Shown: positions 1 through 14,329 of the stretch, piece after piece | Position numbering within the stretch: position 1 is the stretch's first letter | How the letters are laid out: the number at the start of each line of letters is the position of its first letter | From: Hypomyces perniciosus | Lineage: Eukaryota; Ascomycota; Sordariomycetes; Hypocreales; Hypocreaceae | Assembly (NCBI GenBank): GCA_008477525.1 | Contig: SPDT01000004.1 | Coordinates: 2,356,001-2,420,000 of the forward strand | Direction of reading: 5' to 3' | DNA length: 64,000 nucleotides | Translations under genes and position numbers: made by a program | Notes under the pieces: generated by a model | What the model was told of the DNA's origin: nothing | What the model saw: only the letters and a program-made list of their open reading frames with translations | The model's database searches: none

Positions 1-988
1 AAAGTAGCAGTTATTTTTTTTAAATACCTTAAAGTAAAAGGTATTAACTTTCTAAATATTAATTTTATTAATTTAAATTATTAATTTATAGAATTGAATA
101 ATAAAATTTTAATAATAAATATTAAACTTTTAAATAATAAATTATAAAAAGTTAAAAGTTTTATACTATATAATTATCATTTTTTATTATAATATAATCA
201 AATGCCTTATATATTAAATTATAAATATTACTATTTATTTAAGTGTTAATATAAAGGATATATATATAAAGGGTATTAAAATATTTAATATTAATTATAA
301 TATTATATAATATAATAAAATATTAATTTATATACTTTTATTAATAGGTTTTTATATCTTTATTTTTAATATTAAATTCATTTTTAAAGTTATTAATTTA
401 ATACTTTAAAATATTATTATTTTTAACTTTAATAAATTTATTAATTATATTACTTTAACTTTAAACTTTATATTAAATAAACTTTAAATTTTTAATAATA
501 ATTATATTTTTAAACTTTTTTATTTTAAAACTATTTTAAAATTATATTTTTAATTTTAAAAGTAATTAAAAATAATATTAAAAAACTGTATAAATTGTAG
601 CATTTAAAGCTATATAGTTAAAATATATATATTATTATAAGCTTTTAAGATAATATAAATATAAAGCTAGTTATAGAAATAATTAATAAATTTTACTTTT
701 TAATTAAAATTACCTTTTAGACTTTTTATTTTTACTTTAATATTTTTAAATTAAATATAAACTAAATAATTAAATATAAGTTAAAATTTTAAATTAAAGT
801 ATATTTTTTACTGCAAGGATATAGGCTTTTAAGCTTAAAGATTTTACTATAGTTAGGGATTAGTAAACTTCCTGTAAAATATAAGGCTTTTTATAGTACT
901 GCAACTAGGCTATTAGCGACTTTATTATTTTTTTAAGTTAAGTTAAAGGCTAAAGGTAATAGCGCAATTATTATAGGAAGGTATAAAC
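1..988 (-). mobile_element. Ty3/gypsy G1 remnant, 5' internal region (gag)
   Basis: This is the first part of the internal region of a minus-strand LTR element whose 5' LTR lies immediately to the right. It aligns base for base, apart from transitions, with the plus-strand internal region at 18325-19150, and bases 1-120 align with 7230-7350. I see no open frame and no conserved domain. The position just after a 5' LTR and the gypsy pol found in a related copy suggest a gag gene destroyed by RIP. The element runs off the left edge of the window. Confidence 0.6.
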
Positions 989-1150
989 TACTATAGTATA
1001 TAAAATAATAGGTTAAAGTAATATCTTTATTATACTTTAAATAAGGCAAAAAGCTATAAGAATATAGTTTAAAGGTATAAGATTAAGTTATTATATAAAG
1101 ATACATATAATGCTAATAAATTATTAAAGGGCAGGTTTAATACTATAATA
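989..1150 (-). repeat. LTR, family G1 (5' LTR of minus-strand element)
   Basis: A 162-bp repeat matching 1901-2062 on the same strand and 18163-18324 on the opposite strand, all exactly 162 bp. The consensus starts TGTCACGGCAC and ends GTGCCGTGAYA, so the termini are TG..CA with an 11-bp inverted repeat. This copy is the most mutated; its terminal CpA/TpG sites are converted. It is followed on the element strand by the conserved start of the internal region. Confidence 0.7.
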
Positions 1151-1900
1151 AAAGTTTACTTTTATATTATTAAAAGAGTTTATACTTTTCTTTAGGCAGT
1201 TTAAAACTATATATATAAACTATTATTAAGCTGCTTTAACCTTTATAGCGCTTAGCTAAATATTAATTTTATTTTATTTTTTAAAAAGCTATTATTTAAT
1301 CTTTTAATTAATTAAAGTTATTAATTATTTTATCTTTATTGATAATATTTAAAAGACTATATTAAATCTTTATTTAATAATTCCTATAACTATTATATAA
1401 ATATAATATATTTTATATTACTATACTATTAATTTTAAATTTAATTTAATAAAAACTTATAAATTTTCTTTAATACTAGCTAAAAGGATTCTTATTTAAT
1501 GCGCTTTATAGGCTACAATAATATAGATTTAAAGGCATATTTAATATAATATATTAAGTAAAAGGCTAATATATATTTTATTAATATAAAAATCTTAAAT
1601 AGCTTTAAGCTATAATTTAGCAGTAATATTATTATTACTATAGTAATTAATAAAGCCTTAAATTATTTAAATAGCAATATTATATCTTTTACCTATAATA
1701 AATTAAATTATAATATTATTAAATACTCTATAGACTATATAAAAAATAGCTATATAGTCTTTAAATAAAGCCTAGCTATTAGCTTTAATGCTTTTTAAAG
1801 CTTTAAAAGCATTACTTTTAATATTTAATTATATAAAAGATAATAGTAAAGAGCCTAAAAGATTAAGTGCTATAAAGCTATAATTACTATTAATATTAAA
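1151..1900. other. AT-rich remnant between two G1 LTRs
   Basis: No gene. The sequence is saturated with TAA/TAG in all frames. Read on the minus strand with stops taken as former Gln, some stretches look like a Gln- and Lys-rich gag, but I could not match it to another copy in the window. Confidence 0.3.
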
Positions 1901-2062
1901 TATCACGGCACACAGAATAGCGGGTTAAGGTAATATCTTTATTATGCCTTGAATAAGGCAAGAAGCTATAAGAATGTAGTTTAAAGGTGTAGGATTAAGT
2001 TATTATATAAGGACGCATATGATACTGATAAGTTATTAGAGGGCAGGTTTAGTGCTGTGACA
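1901..2062 (-). repeat. LTR, family G1 (3' LTR of element B)
   Basis: The best preserved of the three G1 LTRs, 162 bp. It begins TATCACGGCACACAG and ends GTGCTGTGACA on the plus strand. A C tract just to its right reads on the minus strand as a polypurine tract leading into TGTCACAGCAC, so this is the 3' LTR of a minus-strand element extending right. Confidence 0.75.
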
Positions 2063-2080
2063 GTACCCCCCCCCTTTTAA
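2063..2080 (-). other. Polypurine tract of gypsy element B
   Basis: On the minus strand this reads four A then nine G then TAC, immediately before the LTR terminus TGTCAC. This is the expected plus-strand primer site of an LTR retrotransposon. Confidence 0.65.
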
Positions 2081-5000
2081 ACTCTATTTGCCCCTAAATA
2101 GCTATTCTAAGACTATATATATTCTAATCCTTTTATTATTTTAATTCTATTATAAATAGCTGCTGCATTGTAGGTCTGGCTAGTTAGTTATCTTCCTCTT
2201 TTTAACCTAAGCAGGCAGGCCAGGCTTATTAAGGTTTTTTATATAGTATTCTAAAAGGGCGGCATTTTGCCCTTTTAAGTCTTTTACGGGTTACCAGCTT
2301 AATATATAGTATTTCTAGGCTATATAATAGTATAGGCTATCCTTATTATAGCAGTTAAGGATTTTATTAAATTCCTATTTTTCTATTACTTTATTTATTT
2401 TATTATCTCTAAGGATTTATCCCTATATATTTTTATTCTCTCGCTTATTAATAGTATTTTATTTTAATAGATATATCTATTAGTTTACTTTATTAACTGC
2501 TAATAGTTTAAAAAGAGAGTTATAAAATATAAAGAAAATATAGATGCAGTTAAGGAATTTAAGTCGGTAAGTTTAAAGGTATATATCGAGGATTTTATAT
2601 AAGCCTACTTATTTATTATCTCCCTTTTTTATTAAATAGTTTATTTTAAAGTATTTAATCTTTAACTATACTTTTTTATTAACTATAAATCAGTATAAAT
2701 CCTCTTTTAATATATTAACTGCAGCTTTATATTAAGCAATTAACTATACTATAAAGGTTTTTAATTAATTTAAGATTTATTAGAAATACTTAGCTATAGT
2801 GTTTACTTTATAGAAACTCTTTTTTTAGGCGATAAATAAGTTTAATAGGTAAAGGTTTAAAGACTTAATTTTTAAATATAAGTAAAACTGTAATTTATAA
2901 AGAATAGTAAGGTTTTTATTATTTTAAATATTTAATTATTTTAAATAAACTTTATAAATAATAAATAATTTATTTAATTATTTTAATAAAAACTTATAAA
3001 CTGCTTAAAATATTACTTTACTTTTATATTTAATTATTTAATTTAGCTATTAATTTTTAAATAATAGGCGAAAGAATATTTAAACTAAATTTTAAATTAT
3101 TAAAATAGCTGCTTTTAGAATTTAAATATAAATTAAATACTTTTATTTAATATAATTATTTTTAAAGCTTTATATAAAGTATAAATATATAAGATAAAGG
3201 TATTAATTAGTTTTTTAATATTAAATATATAAATAGCGATAAAATAATATATTTTTATTAAATAGTATACTATTATAAAAATATTTTTATAAATTAAACT
3301 TTTACTGGCTATAATTAAGTAATAGTATACTATAATTTACTAAAATATCGCTTTAGGCCTAGAATAATACTAGTAATAATTTTAAGAATTTTAAAGGAAT
3401 AGACTTACTTAACTTTATTTAAAAGTATAAGTTATAACCTTTAATAAAAGTATTAATATTAGCTAATATTTACAGCTATTAATATATATAGTTAAAAAAG
3501 TTTAGTATTTTTATTTATCTTAAATGTCTTTTAAGCTTAAAAGAGTATATTTAATATATAATTTATATTTTTACTTTATTTATTAATAAGAGGAAAAGTG
3601 ATTTTTAATAAAATATTTAATTATTATAAATTTAAAAGTTTTATATCGCTGCCTTTAAATTACTTTAAATACTTTTAAGTTATTATTAAATAGCTAAGTT
3701 TTAAAGCGCTTATATTATAATATTTACTATATTTAATATTTTATAAGCTTTATTAATTATTATTGTTAATATGTTTTTATTATTTATACTCTTTATAATA
3801 TTAATATAAGTATAAAGATTAAACCGGCTTTTTAAAAATAAGGTTTTTTTCTTCTTTTAATTAATTATTATTTTAATTTAACTTTATTAAGATATTTTAA
3901 AATCTTTTATTTAATATATTAAACTTTACTGCTTTTAATTTAAACTAGTAAATAGTTTAAAAATTATATTAAAATAAGAATTTAAATTAATAAATTTATC
4001 TTTAATTTATTACTTTAATAATTATAAAGTATTTTAGGTTTTTATAGTCTATAATAATTTTAAATTTATTTTTTATACTTCAAAGTTTAAAGTATTGTTT
4101 TTTTTATAATTTAATAATAGCTAATAGTTTTTTATTATAAATTTTATAATTGCATTTAATAAATAAATACTTTAATAAAAAATATACTATTAATTATAAA
4201 ATACTATTTTTATTATATTAACAGAGGATATTATTAAACATTTAATTTAAAGTATTTATTTTTAAAACTATCATTTTATTATAGTTAAAAAAGGTAAAGA
4301 TTAAGCAGTTATAAATTAGGTTTTTAACACAGTTAAGTATAATAATATAAAGTTCTGTTTAATTGTATAATATATCTTTTTTTAAAAGGCTATTTAAAGG
4401 TTTACAGATATTAGAAAAGTCTTTAATAAATTAATAATAGAAATTCGCAAAGCCTAAAAAGTATTAAAGTTCGCGGAGGTTTAAAGGTCTCTTTTAACTT
4501 ATAATTACAACTATTTTTTTAAAGTTTATTTTAATACTATTACTTATAATAATTAAATTAAAATACTTTATTTTTATTATTTTAAAATTTATATTTTTTA
4601 ACATTAATTTAAAAACTTATATTAATTAATTTATTTATAACTTTTTATATATTATTAATATTTCTTTTGTATAATTAATAGATTAAAATATTATTAAAGT
4701 AGGCTATATCAATTTTATTAAGTAAATTATATAAAGTATAGTTAATATAATATTAAAAAAAGGTTAAAGTATTATATAAACTAAAAAATATAATAAAGGT
4801 TTTAAATAACTTAAATTAAATTATAAATGCTATCTTTTATTTATATTTAATTATAATTTTAAATTTATTAAAGACAGCTATAATATTTAATTTAATATAA
4901 AATCTAATATTATATAAAGTATTTAATATTTCCTAAATTAGCGGTAATAGGTAGCGATTTTTTATAGTAATATTATTAAAGCTTTAATAGTTTTAATAAA

Positions 5001-7359
5001 TATAGATACCTTTTTTAGGTTTTATAGTAAAAAGTAGGGGGGCAGTATATCTCGCTTTAGATTCTTTAATAAATCCTTTAGCTAAATCTTTATTTAACTA
5101 TTTTTTTATAATTTAAAGTTTATTTAATAATATTAAATAGTTTTTTTAATATTATAATTCTTTTTTTAATAAAAGTTTAATTTTATAGTTTTATAATCTT
5201 TTAAAGGGAAATTTATTTATTAATTATAAAAAAAAGCTAATAATTTTATTTTATAGTTAATTAAAAAGTTTCTTTTAAATATTACTTTTTATTAGTTTAG
5301 CTTTACTTTTATAAATTTATTAATATTAGACTTTAATATCCTTTATAAGTACTTTTTATTATAGTAGTATATAAAGAAATTGTAAAAAGCTATAGGAAAT
5401 AATATTTATATTAATATAAAGCTGCTTTATTTTTGCAATATATTTGCAAAAGTGTTTTTATTAAGCTTTAATAGTTAATATATTTTATATTCCTGTTTTT
5501 ATATATCTTTTATTGAATTTATTTAAATTTATTTTATATATTAAGTAAATAAATCTTCATAAAACTAGATAAAATAATATTACAGTAAATATTTAAATAT
5601 TTATTAAATTAAATCGCTTATATAGCGCTACTGCTATAGGCTTATTAAATATTAATATATTTAACTTAAAGAGTTATATGAAATTATATTAATATAAATA
5701 TTAACAGCTATTAGCTATAGGCGTTATTACAATTAACATTAAAGGCTTATTTAATATTATTTATATTTTAATCTTTAATCCTTTATAGTTATTAAGTTAA
5801 TAAATATAATAATAATTTTACTTTAATATTAATATAAAATTAATATATAAGTCTTTTTCTCTTTATTAAAGTGTTATCTCTTTTAATATATTTTCGATAT
5901 AGGCTTAAAACTTAATTTTCTTTTTAACCTTCTTTTTTACCCTTTTTAATATATTTTTTTATTTCTTACTAGCAGTATAAAGTGTTAACTTTAAGGTTTA
6001 CTTAAGATATTAATAGTATATAAAATAGTTATTAGGCTAGGAATTATTAATACAGTATAGGTTTAAAGGTAACAATTTATTAGATAATATTATAAATTAA
6101 AAGTAACTATTAATATAGGCTAATTAATATTAAAATCATATTATTATAGCTATAGTATTTTAAAGATAAAGGGGTTTTAAGTTAAAAGATTAAAAAAAAT
6201 ATATATATAGCTTTTTATATTCTTTTATTTTTATATTTAAGATTATATAATTCATAAGCTATATTACTGCTTTATTATTAATTAAAATAATGCTTTTTAA
6301 TTAAAATAATTGTATTATTAGGATTTAAGACTTTTAAAAGAAATACTAGTCTATAAAGCTTTATATTAAATAGTTATTATTAATAAAGGTTAATACAGTT
6401 ATTAATATATATATAAGGAATAATAGAATATAAATAAATAATAATTTACTATTTATAGTATTTAAAATTAATAGTTTATTATTAATAATAATCTATTATA
6501 TTTATAAAAGTATTAAGTTTATAAGCTATTTTAATATTCTATTATACTTTTTAACGCAATATTATTAAAAAGCTACTTTTTTCTTTACTTCCCTATATTA
6601 AAGTTTACGTCTTTATAAATAAATATATTATTAAAGGTAACTAATCTTATAATAAAGCTAGTTTTATTAATATAATATAAAAATAAGTTTCGATAGTATA
6701 ATAGGGTATTTCTTTAAGCTAAGAAGTGCTAGTACTGTAAAAATTAAAGAATAGGAATTTATAGTGTTAATATACTTTTTCCTTAACTTAAACTATATAC
6801 CCTGCCTTAAAGCGTTGTAGTGCTATTACTTGAATATATTTTATATTTTAAAAAGCTGCTACTATATCCCTATAAAGTTTAAAGTTTTATAGCATTAACT
6901 TTCTACTTTTTGATATAATTATTAACTATATATTAGCCACTATAGTAATAGTATAGGTTATAAAGTTATTACTATTTTTTATCTTATAATATAAAGGATA
7001 TAGCATTTAATTATATAAAATTACCTATATTTTTTTACTTTAAAAGGTTTAATTTATCTTAAAGTAATATTTATTTAAGAGTATATTTATTATTTAGCTT
7101 TTTCAATTTATAATTGCCTTTAAATTTAATATAATAGGTTTACTTTTTAAGGTTATTATAAACTTTTTAATTAAAAGTTCTTCAAGTGGATTAGTTATTT
7201 TTATTTATAAGCTTATTGCTTTTATTAATAAACGCAGCAGCTATTTCTTTAAATACTTTAAAGTAAATAGTATTAACCTTTTAAGTATTAATTTTATTAG
7301 CTTAGGCTACTAGTTTATAGAATTTAATAATAAAGTTTTAAAATATCTTATTTACTATA
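2081..7359 (-). pseudogene. Ty3/gypsy element B, decayed pol and gag
   Basis: Internal region of a minus-strand Ty3/gypsy retrotransposon, 3' end on the left. At 2190-2310 the minus strand reads SW*PVKDLKGQNAALLEYY, then NKPGLPA. This is the end of the chromodomain-like module at the integrase C-terminus, with one RIP stop replacing Gln. At 4674-4703 the RT active-site region reads AYFNNILIY, so the catalytic Asp-Asp of the YxDD box is now Asn-Asn. The segment 7190-7350, at the element's 5' side, matches the gag-side sequence at 1-120. Stops occur throughout, so no protein can be made. The element is cut at 7360 by the end of a hAT transposon. Confidence 0.75.
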
Positions 7360-9312
7360 CAGGGTTATGAATTCGTTACTATTTGTTTTGTTAATGGCTT
7401 GAAGAAAACGAAACGAAGGTTATTCATTATTACTGACTTTATTAATAGTTTTATTAGTAGCCTGAAGAAAACGAAACGAAGCTTGTTCGTTAATAAGTTA
7501 ATGAATAACTATTAATAAATATAGTATTTCTTTATTACTATTAATGAAATTAACTACTATAATTAAATAACTATTATAATTAAATAACTATTATAATAAA
7601 ATAGTTATTATAAAATTTATAAATATAAAATAATTATATTTACTGTATTAAAATAATTATTTTATTAATAACTATGTAAATTATATAAAATTATTAAATA
7701 TATTTTTTATATTATATTTTTATATAATATTATATTTAAACCTCCTTTATTCAATCTTTATTAATAGAATAGTTATTTTTAAGCTGTTATAAATTCTTTT
7801 TCCAGCTTTTTAATAGAATTAGTTCCTTAACCAGGTTAAAGTCTAATCTATTTCTGATTTTAGTAATAATATCATTACTAATAGAAAAAATACTTTCTAT
7901 AGCTATAAAAGTTATAAAAATAGCTAAATAGCATCTAGTTAATATAGAAAGTATAAGAAATCTATAAATATTAGATGTCTAATAATATAATAGATTATTT
8001 TATTTTATTATTAATATTATATAGTAATATAGATAATTATTAATATAATATAAAAATAAAATACTTACTTTTTCTATAATAATAAGTTCTCTATTATATG
8101 GTTATTTTATCTTTAATAGATAATTTAGTCCTTAAATAAAGCTCTTTATTTAAATTAGAGTTTAAACCTTCTTTATTAAAATTAAAATGCCTAATAAAGG
8201 ATTCTATAGAATATATATTTTCTGCTAATTTATTAAAAGATATATTAGGGTTAGGTATAGCTTTTTTAATTATATTAATAAAGCCTTCTTTTTCTTCTTT
8301 AATTTAAAATAATAAATATAAATAAATATAAATAAATAAAGGAATATATGTATATATATATAATAAAATAACTTACTTATTAGATTTAATTTTAAATAAA
8401 TTCATAATATCATTAAAGATAATAAAATAAAAAGATAATAAGACTTTTTTTATAATAAATAAGGCTTATATCTATTTATTAAAATAGCTATTAGCCTTTT
8501 AGGGAAATATTTCTTTAATTTAGCTAGGCTAGCTTTAATAGCTTTATGATAGCTATTATAATAAAAGGCCTAATTAAATTAATATATATAATATTTAAAA
8601 GAGTAATAATAATTTACTAATTAATTACCTTTATTAGCATTATAAGTATAGGTTTTATATAATTGTTTTAGTTTATTATATATTCTATATATATATAATA
8701 AAGCTGTTGGAATAGTTATATAGACCTGCCTTTATAATTTAGTTAAAGGTTTTGTAAAAATCTCGAATATTCGCTTTAATTTAATTAAAGCAGCCTATTT
8801 AATATTATTTAAATATATCTATATATAATTAATTAGCTATATTTCTAATTATATATAATATAATAGGATTTATATACTTTCCTATATTCTTTATTAATTG
8901 TATTATATATATATATATTAAAGCTAGTTTTAGCTTAATAATAGTTTATAATATATAATAAATTAAATTCCAATAAGTTGAATTATCTATAAAATATATG
9001 AATTATTTCTTTCTTTCTTTATATATAAATATATATAGAAAATATATTTATTTAAAAGAATAATTTGCCTATTATCATTAATAAAAAGCTTATTATCATT
9101 TTTAGCTTTTAATATTCCTTTTTTTTAATAGCTTTTTAAGCTTTTATATATTTAACTAAAGTTATTATATACTTAATTTAGGCTATAAGACTTATTTAAA
9201 TATTAATATATAGTTATTTCTTAATATAGTTTATTAAAATAAATAACTTACTATTAAAAGAAGGAAGATTATAATTTTTATTATTAATTTCTTAATTTTT
9301 AGTATTTAAATA

Positions 9313-9788
9313 GAGTAATGCTATTGGAACAGATAAAAGTTACTCCTGGAACAGATGGTCCGTGCGCATACGCAGAAATTCTCCTAGCAACTTCCCTTAA
9401 TATATATATAACTTACTCCTTTACTTCGTACTCTATATATTGCACTCAATTACAGCATATCTACAGCTAAGTATTCCAATATTATTATATTACTCTAAAT
9501 AACAGGTCTTTAGCATATATTCTAGTAATTGTATAGGCGATTGCGGCTAGTCTTCAATTTCGCCATTAAAATCGAAAGAACCTAGCAACTTAGAGTTATC
9601 TGCAGCGTCAGTATACTAAGCTAATAACAGGCTAATAGGAAATCTATTACGATATATAAAATTAGTGTTGTTATTGTGATTGAAAGTGTTATAGAAGATC
9701 GAGGAATTGAGAGCTAGGAAGATTTCTGTGTATGCGCACGGACCATCTGTTCCATTAGCAATTTTTGTCTGTTCCAATAGCATTACTC
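9313..9788. mobile_element. TIR element T1a (476 bp) inside hAT-3
   Basis: Starts GAGTAATGCTATTGGAACAG and ends with the inverted copy CTGTTCCAATAGCATTACTC. It is flanked by an exact 8-bp duplication TTTAAATA (9305-9312 and 9789-9796). The TIR extends about 70 bp and holds two copies of GGAACAGAT, then GGTCCGTGCGCATACGCAGA. The interior has no ORF. It is much richer in GC than the hAT around it. The hAT copy at 19257-23342 is uninterrupted at the equivalent site. Likely a non-autonomous (MITE) derivative. Confidence 0.9.
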
Positions 9789-10468
9789 TTTAAATATATA
9801 ACCTCTATATTTATATATTTAGCTATTAAAGAATCAGTATTTTTATTAAATATATAATCTTTGAATATATCTTAAGCTATAATATTAATAATATAAGCTA
9901 TATAATAAATATTATTATTAAATTCTTTTCCTATAATTAAATTATAACTTTCTTTAAAAGAATTAATAAAGGTATTATTATTAATAGCATTATCTTGAAT
10001 TATCTTAAATTATTAATATTCTATATGTAATATATAGAATATATAAAAAATAATATACTTAAATAAATTTTTAATAGGTTATAATAAAGGATAATCTTTT
10101 AAAGCTTTTTAAAACTCTTTAAAAATATATATTCTAGTATAACTTTGAATTAATTGATTAAAACCTATATACAAATATTAATAATTTAAATAAATAAATA
10201 ATAGATATAAAGGGAAATAATTAATTTATTAACTTGTATTTTAATTCAAAATTAGAATTAATAAATATAAGCATAATGCCTATATAGGCAATTTAACTAG
10301 TTAAAGTTTATATATTAAAGGTTAAAGAAAAAGACCTTACAGTCTTTATATTAGACTTTAATTGTAAATTAAAGTTTATTAAAGCTTTATTATAGGTATT
10401 TTTTAATATTTCTTTAATTTTCTATATATTAATAATAAAATACTTATTATTAAATAATATATTAGTAA

Positions 10469-10475
<7 letters not shown>

Positions 10476-10502
<27 letters not shown>
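10476..10502. repeat. AT dinucleotide run
   Basis: A pure (AT)n tract within hAT-3. A similar run lies at the equivalent place in the other hAT copies (about 20637-20656 and 48229-48243), with different lengths. Confidence 0.8.
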
Positions 10503-10509
<7 letters not shown>

Positions 10510-11205
10510 TTATTTATTATAATAAGTTAATAATTCTTTAAAAGAATTAAAAGATATTATATTAAAAGGGATATTATTATCTATTAAAAAGTATAATATT
10601 TTATTTAAAGCAATATCTTTAAAAAGCTATTAGAAATAGCTATATTAAGCCTAAGCCTTTTATTTTATAAATTTAAGGTAAATAAATTATTTTAAAATAA
10701 AGATATAGAAGCTTTTATATAATAAATTAATATATATATATAATTTATATATTAATATAAAAAGGGTAATAATCTTTTTTGAATCTTTTCTAATTCTTTA
10801 TTATAAATAATATTAAGATACTTATATTAATAATGTCTAGCAAAATTAAAGGATTTAAAGCCTTTAACTTTAGCTATTATTTTATAATAGCAGCTATTAT
10901 ATAAATTATTATATATATATATATATATAATTAGAAAGGATATAATAATTAACCTTAAGCAATTTATAAATATTTCTTTATTTTTAGATAAATTAATAGG
11001 TAAAAGGTTTAAGAAAATAAGCTGTTTTGAAATATATAAATTTTAGAATTATTATTATCTTTTAATTTATAACTATCTTTATTATATTTAGAAAATCTAA
11101 AGTCTTTAGAATCTGATATAATAAATGAAAAGGCTATATTAAAAGAGGTTATTTCTAATTGAGATAATAGATTAATACTAGAATTAGAATATATAGATTC
11201 TTTAT

Positions 11206-13586
11206 TATTATATAGTTTAAAGTATTAAATATTTCTTAGATTAATAATAATAGGTATTAATTTTTACTAGTAATATTTTTTAACCTTTAATAAGTTTAAT
11301 AGATATAGATATTACCTTTTAATTTTACAGCTAAATAGAGGGGAGCAATATATTATATTTATAATTTATAGATAAATCCTTTTATTCACTTATTATTTAA
11401 TTATTTTCTTATTACCTGCAGTTCATTAAATAAAAATAGCTTATTTTTTAATATAATAAGTCTTTTCTGAACAGTATTTTACTCTTATAGTTTTAAGCCT
11501 ATTATAAAGGAAGTTTATTTACTGTTTTTAATAAAAAGGCATTATATTAATTATATAGCTAAAATAGCAGTTTTTTTTAAAATATCTAGTTTATTAAACT
11601 TAAGTTTCTTTACTATAATTTTTTTAATATTAGCAGCTATAATCTTTTTTAATTATACTAAAAAATAGCATTTATTAATAAACTTATATATATTTTTAAA
11701 TAATATTATTTGTACTTTAATATAATCTTTTTATTTTATAAATATTTATTAAAAAATGTATTTAAAAGCTTTAATAAAATAGTAAATATTAATTCTTTAA
11801 TCTTAATAGCTTAATTAATTTTTTCAAGTTACTTTTATTACGCAGATATATAATTAATAATAAAAAGTAATAAAGTTTATAGCTACTGCTATTTATATAT
11901 CTATTATATTTAAAATATACTTTTTAATTTTAAAGTTTAATTTAATTTTATAAGAGTAATATATTAAAAAGTAATAGTAATAGTTTTAATAAAGGTTTTC
12001 CTGTTTATTATTAACTATAAATTATAAAGGCAATAGTAGCTGTAATATTTAATTTAAGATTATTTTTTTTTTTTTATTAATTCTATTATATTAACAGGTT
12101 ATATAATAATTTTAATTTAGCGTTAAAGTTTATAGAATATATAGTTTAAAGGCTCCTTTTTTAATTAAATTATAATCTATTTCTTTTAAAGTATTTTTTA
12201 TTAATAGTTATTAATATAGTATAGTTTTTTATTTAATTAAATTAAACTTTACGTTATTTAAAGTATTTTTAACTATTAATTACTAATAATATAATTTTTT
12301 ATATTAGCTTTAATAAAGTTATTTTTTACTTTAACTGCTATTAAAATTTATATAAAGCTGGCTATACCTTTTAAAAGATAATAATTATAATAGTAATAGG
12401 ATTTAAAAATAATAGTTAACTCCTTTTAATTAATATTAAAGTTATTTTTTTTAAATTATAAATAGTTAAAGATTATAAATATATTATTAAAGATATTTAT
12501 AATAATAAGAAAGTAAAGTTTTTTATAAAAGTGAATTATAGTTTATATAATAAAAAAGTTTAAAACTTTGTTAGCTATACTTTTATTAATAAATAAAAGG
12601 TTTTTAATAAATAGTAATTATTAAATAGTAATATTAAATTATTTAATAATAGCGCAGCTAATAAAAGCTTAAAGTATATAGCTACTATTTATTAAAGCTT
12701 TTATATTAATATAAACATTATATATAAAGAATAATATAATTTATATTAAATGGGATTTACTATTTATTAATTTAAATTTAAAGGCTTTTTGATTAAAAGA
12801 ATAATAGTAAATTTATTCTAGGATAATAGTTTTATTTATAGTTAACCTTTACTTATAACTTTTAATAAAGGTTAATCTTTTCTTTAATTTACAAATTAAA
12901 TTTAGGTTTTTAATAGGTAAAGCTAGTTAAATTAAAGTAAATTAAAAGTTAATAAAGTAGCACTATTATTATTATCTTTATTAATATTTAAAGAAGATAT
13001 ATTATTGAAAGCCTAGATTTATAGGTTATTTAAGCATTATAGGTAATATTAATATACTATTAAAGTTTAGTTATTATACTTTACTAGGCTATTTCATTAT
13101 TAGCTTCAAAGTATTATTAAATTAAAGTATAGTTAATATAATTAAATTTAGCGATTTTAATTTTATATTTAATATAGATTTTTTTAATATATAGTAAATT
13201 AAAAATTTTTTTATATTTATTAAATCTATAATTTACCTTTTTACAGTAAAAGTAAAGTCTTTTAATAATATATTTTTTATAAAAGATTTAAAGGTAAAGT
13301 AATAGGGTATATATAGTATTTAGTAATATTAAATTATTAGCTAGGGCTAAGGCAGCGGCTTGATTATTTAATTAATATTAATAATATTACTATTAATACT
13401 AATACTACTACTATTAATAGCTGTATTAATGCCAGTTTATTTAAGTAATATAAAAGGCATTATAGTAGGCGCTTTTTTAAAGCCTATTATAGATAAGTAT
13501 TAAAATTAATACTATTGAATAAAATTAAATTTATTTAATTTAATTATTAAAGTCTTTATAGTATTAATAAACTTTTAAAAAACCTT
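11206..13586 (-). pseudogene. Ty3/gypsy element D (G2), decayed RT/gag part
   Basis: From 11206 the sequence aligns with 4910 onwards in element B, for instance the shared 'aatatttc..taataggtag' and 'aataaatatagata' blocks, which lie on the N-terminal side of the RT active site. Element D therefore starts within RT and reads on the minus strand towards a 5' LTR at 16991. All frames are full of stops. It is split by the T2 element at 13595-16038 and truncated at 11205 against hAT-3. Confidence 0.6.
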
Positions 13587-14329
13587 TATTTTTAAAGTAG
13601 TGCTATTTATACAGATAAAAATTGCTATTTATATAGATGGTCCGTGCGCTACCTGCAAAAATCTCCCTACAGCTCCTTACACTCTGCAACTTAATTCTTT
13701 ATATAACAGCTATTTATAGTATATTAAATTACTTCAAATAACAAATCTTTATTATCCCCTTTATCCACCTATATAAAGGCTAACTATTCTCCCGGCTATA
13801 TAGCTGGCATAATTTTATTAATCCCCTCTTTAATTTTAGTTAAAGCTGTGGCTGAGATATGGCTTTATTGTTGCAATGGTTTAGCGACCCGCAAGCCTCC
13901 GCGGCCCCTAGAATGCTGAGATAACGATCTAGAGTTTTATAGCGTTTGCTGTAAGCTAATAAAGCTATTTATCTCGAATTGTAAAGGGGCTTGCTGGATA
14001 CTGGGGTTTAGTTGGCATATAGGCAGTCGCCTTTGCCTTTTTTGTAATTGCTGTAACTGTTAAGGTTATTAAGTCTATTAAATCTGTTATATAAGACTGA
14101 TACTATCCCCGCTGCTGTTATTACTGCTATTAATAGCTTAAAGTGTAACTAGCACGGGCAGTTTCCTATTATTCAGCAATTAAGGTCTTCTATAAAGATT
14201 TTGAATGACATTAGGGTTTTAGATATAAAGGAGTGGTTTATCTAGATCCTAGTGTATATAACTGTTAATAGGATTCCTTATATAAAATAATAGCGGGTTT
14301 ATTAAAGGCTTTATAAGCTACTATTGCAG

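Larger units (their letters stand above)
7360..11205 (-). mobile_element. hAT transposon, 5'-truncated copy (hAT-3)
   Basis: The right terminus CAGGGTTATGAATTC lies at 7360 and matches the ends of the copies at 19257-23342 and 46792-50786. It is followed by the same subterminal repeats that mix 'cgaaacgaa' and 'cgttactat' motifs. The copy is about 3.4 kb once the nested T1 element at 9313-9788 is removed. Similarity stops near 11205, just inside the transposase start; the 660-bp 5' region and left TIR are missing. The sequence beyond is gypsy, so no target duplication can be found. Confidence 0.8.
7800..11205 (-). pseudogene. hAT transposase remnant
   Basis: Minus-strand transposase of the hAT superfamily, a DDE-type enzyme with a C-terminal dimerisation domain. 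At about 7800-7940 the frame is still free of stops and reads RCYLAIFITFIAIESIFS, then DIITKIRNRLDFNLVKELIL. This is the hAT dimerisation signature, normally RxYLAIPATSVxSERxFS. RIP changes include the Pro and Ala of IPAT. The rest has many stops, an insertion of a T1 element at 9305-9796, and loss of the N-terminus. It cannot be functional. Confidence 0.75.

Noticed and set aside
2066..2074. C homopolymer as an assembly join
   Set aside because: It is the complement of a polypurine tract exactly where one is expected, next to an LTR terminus, and elements E and Y have similar tracts.
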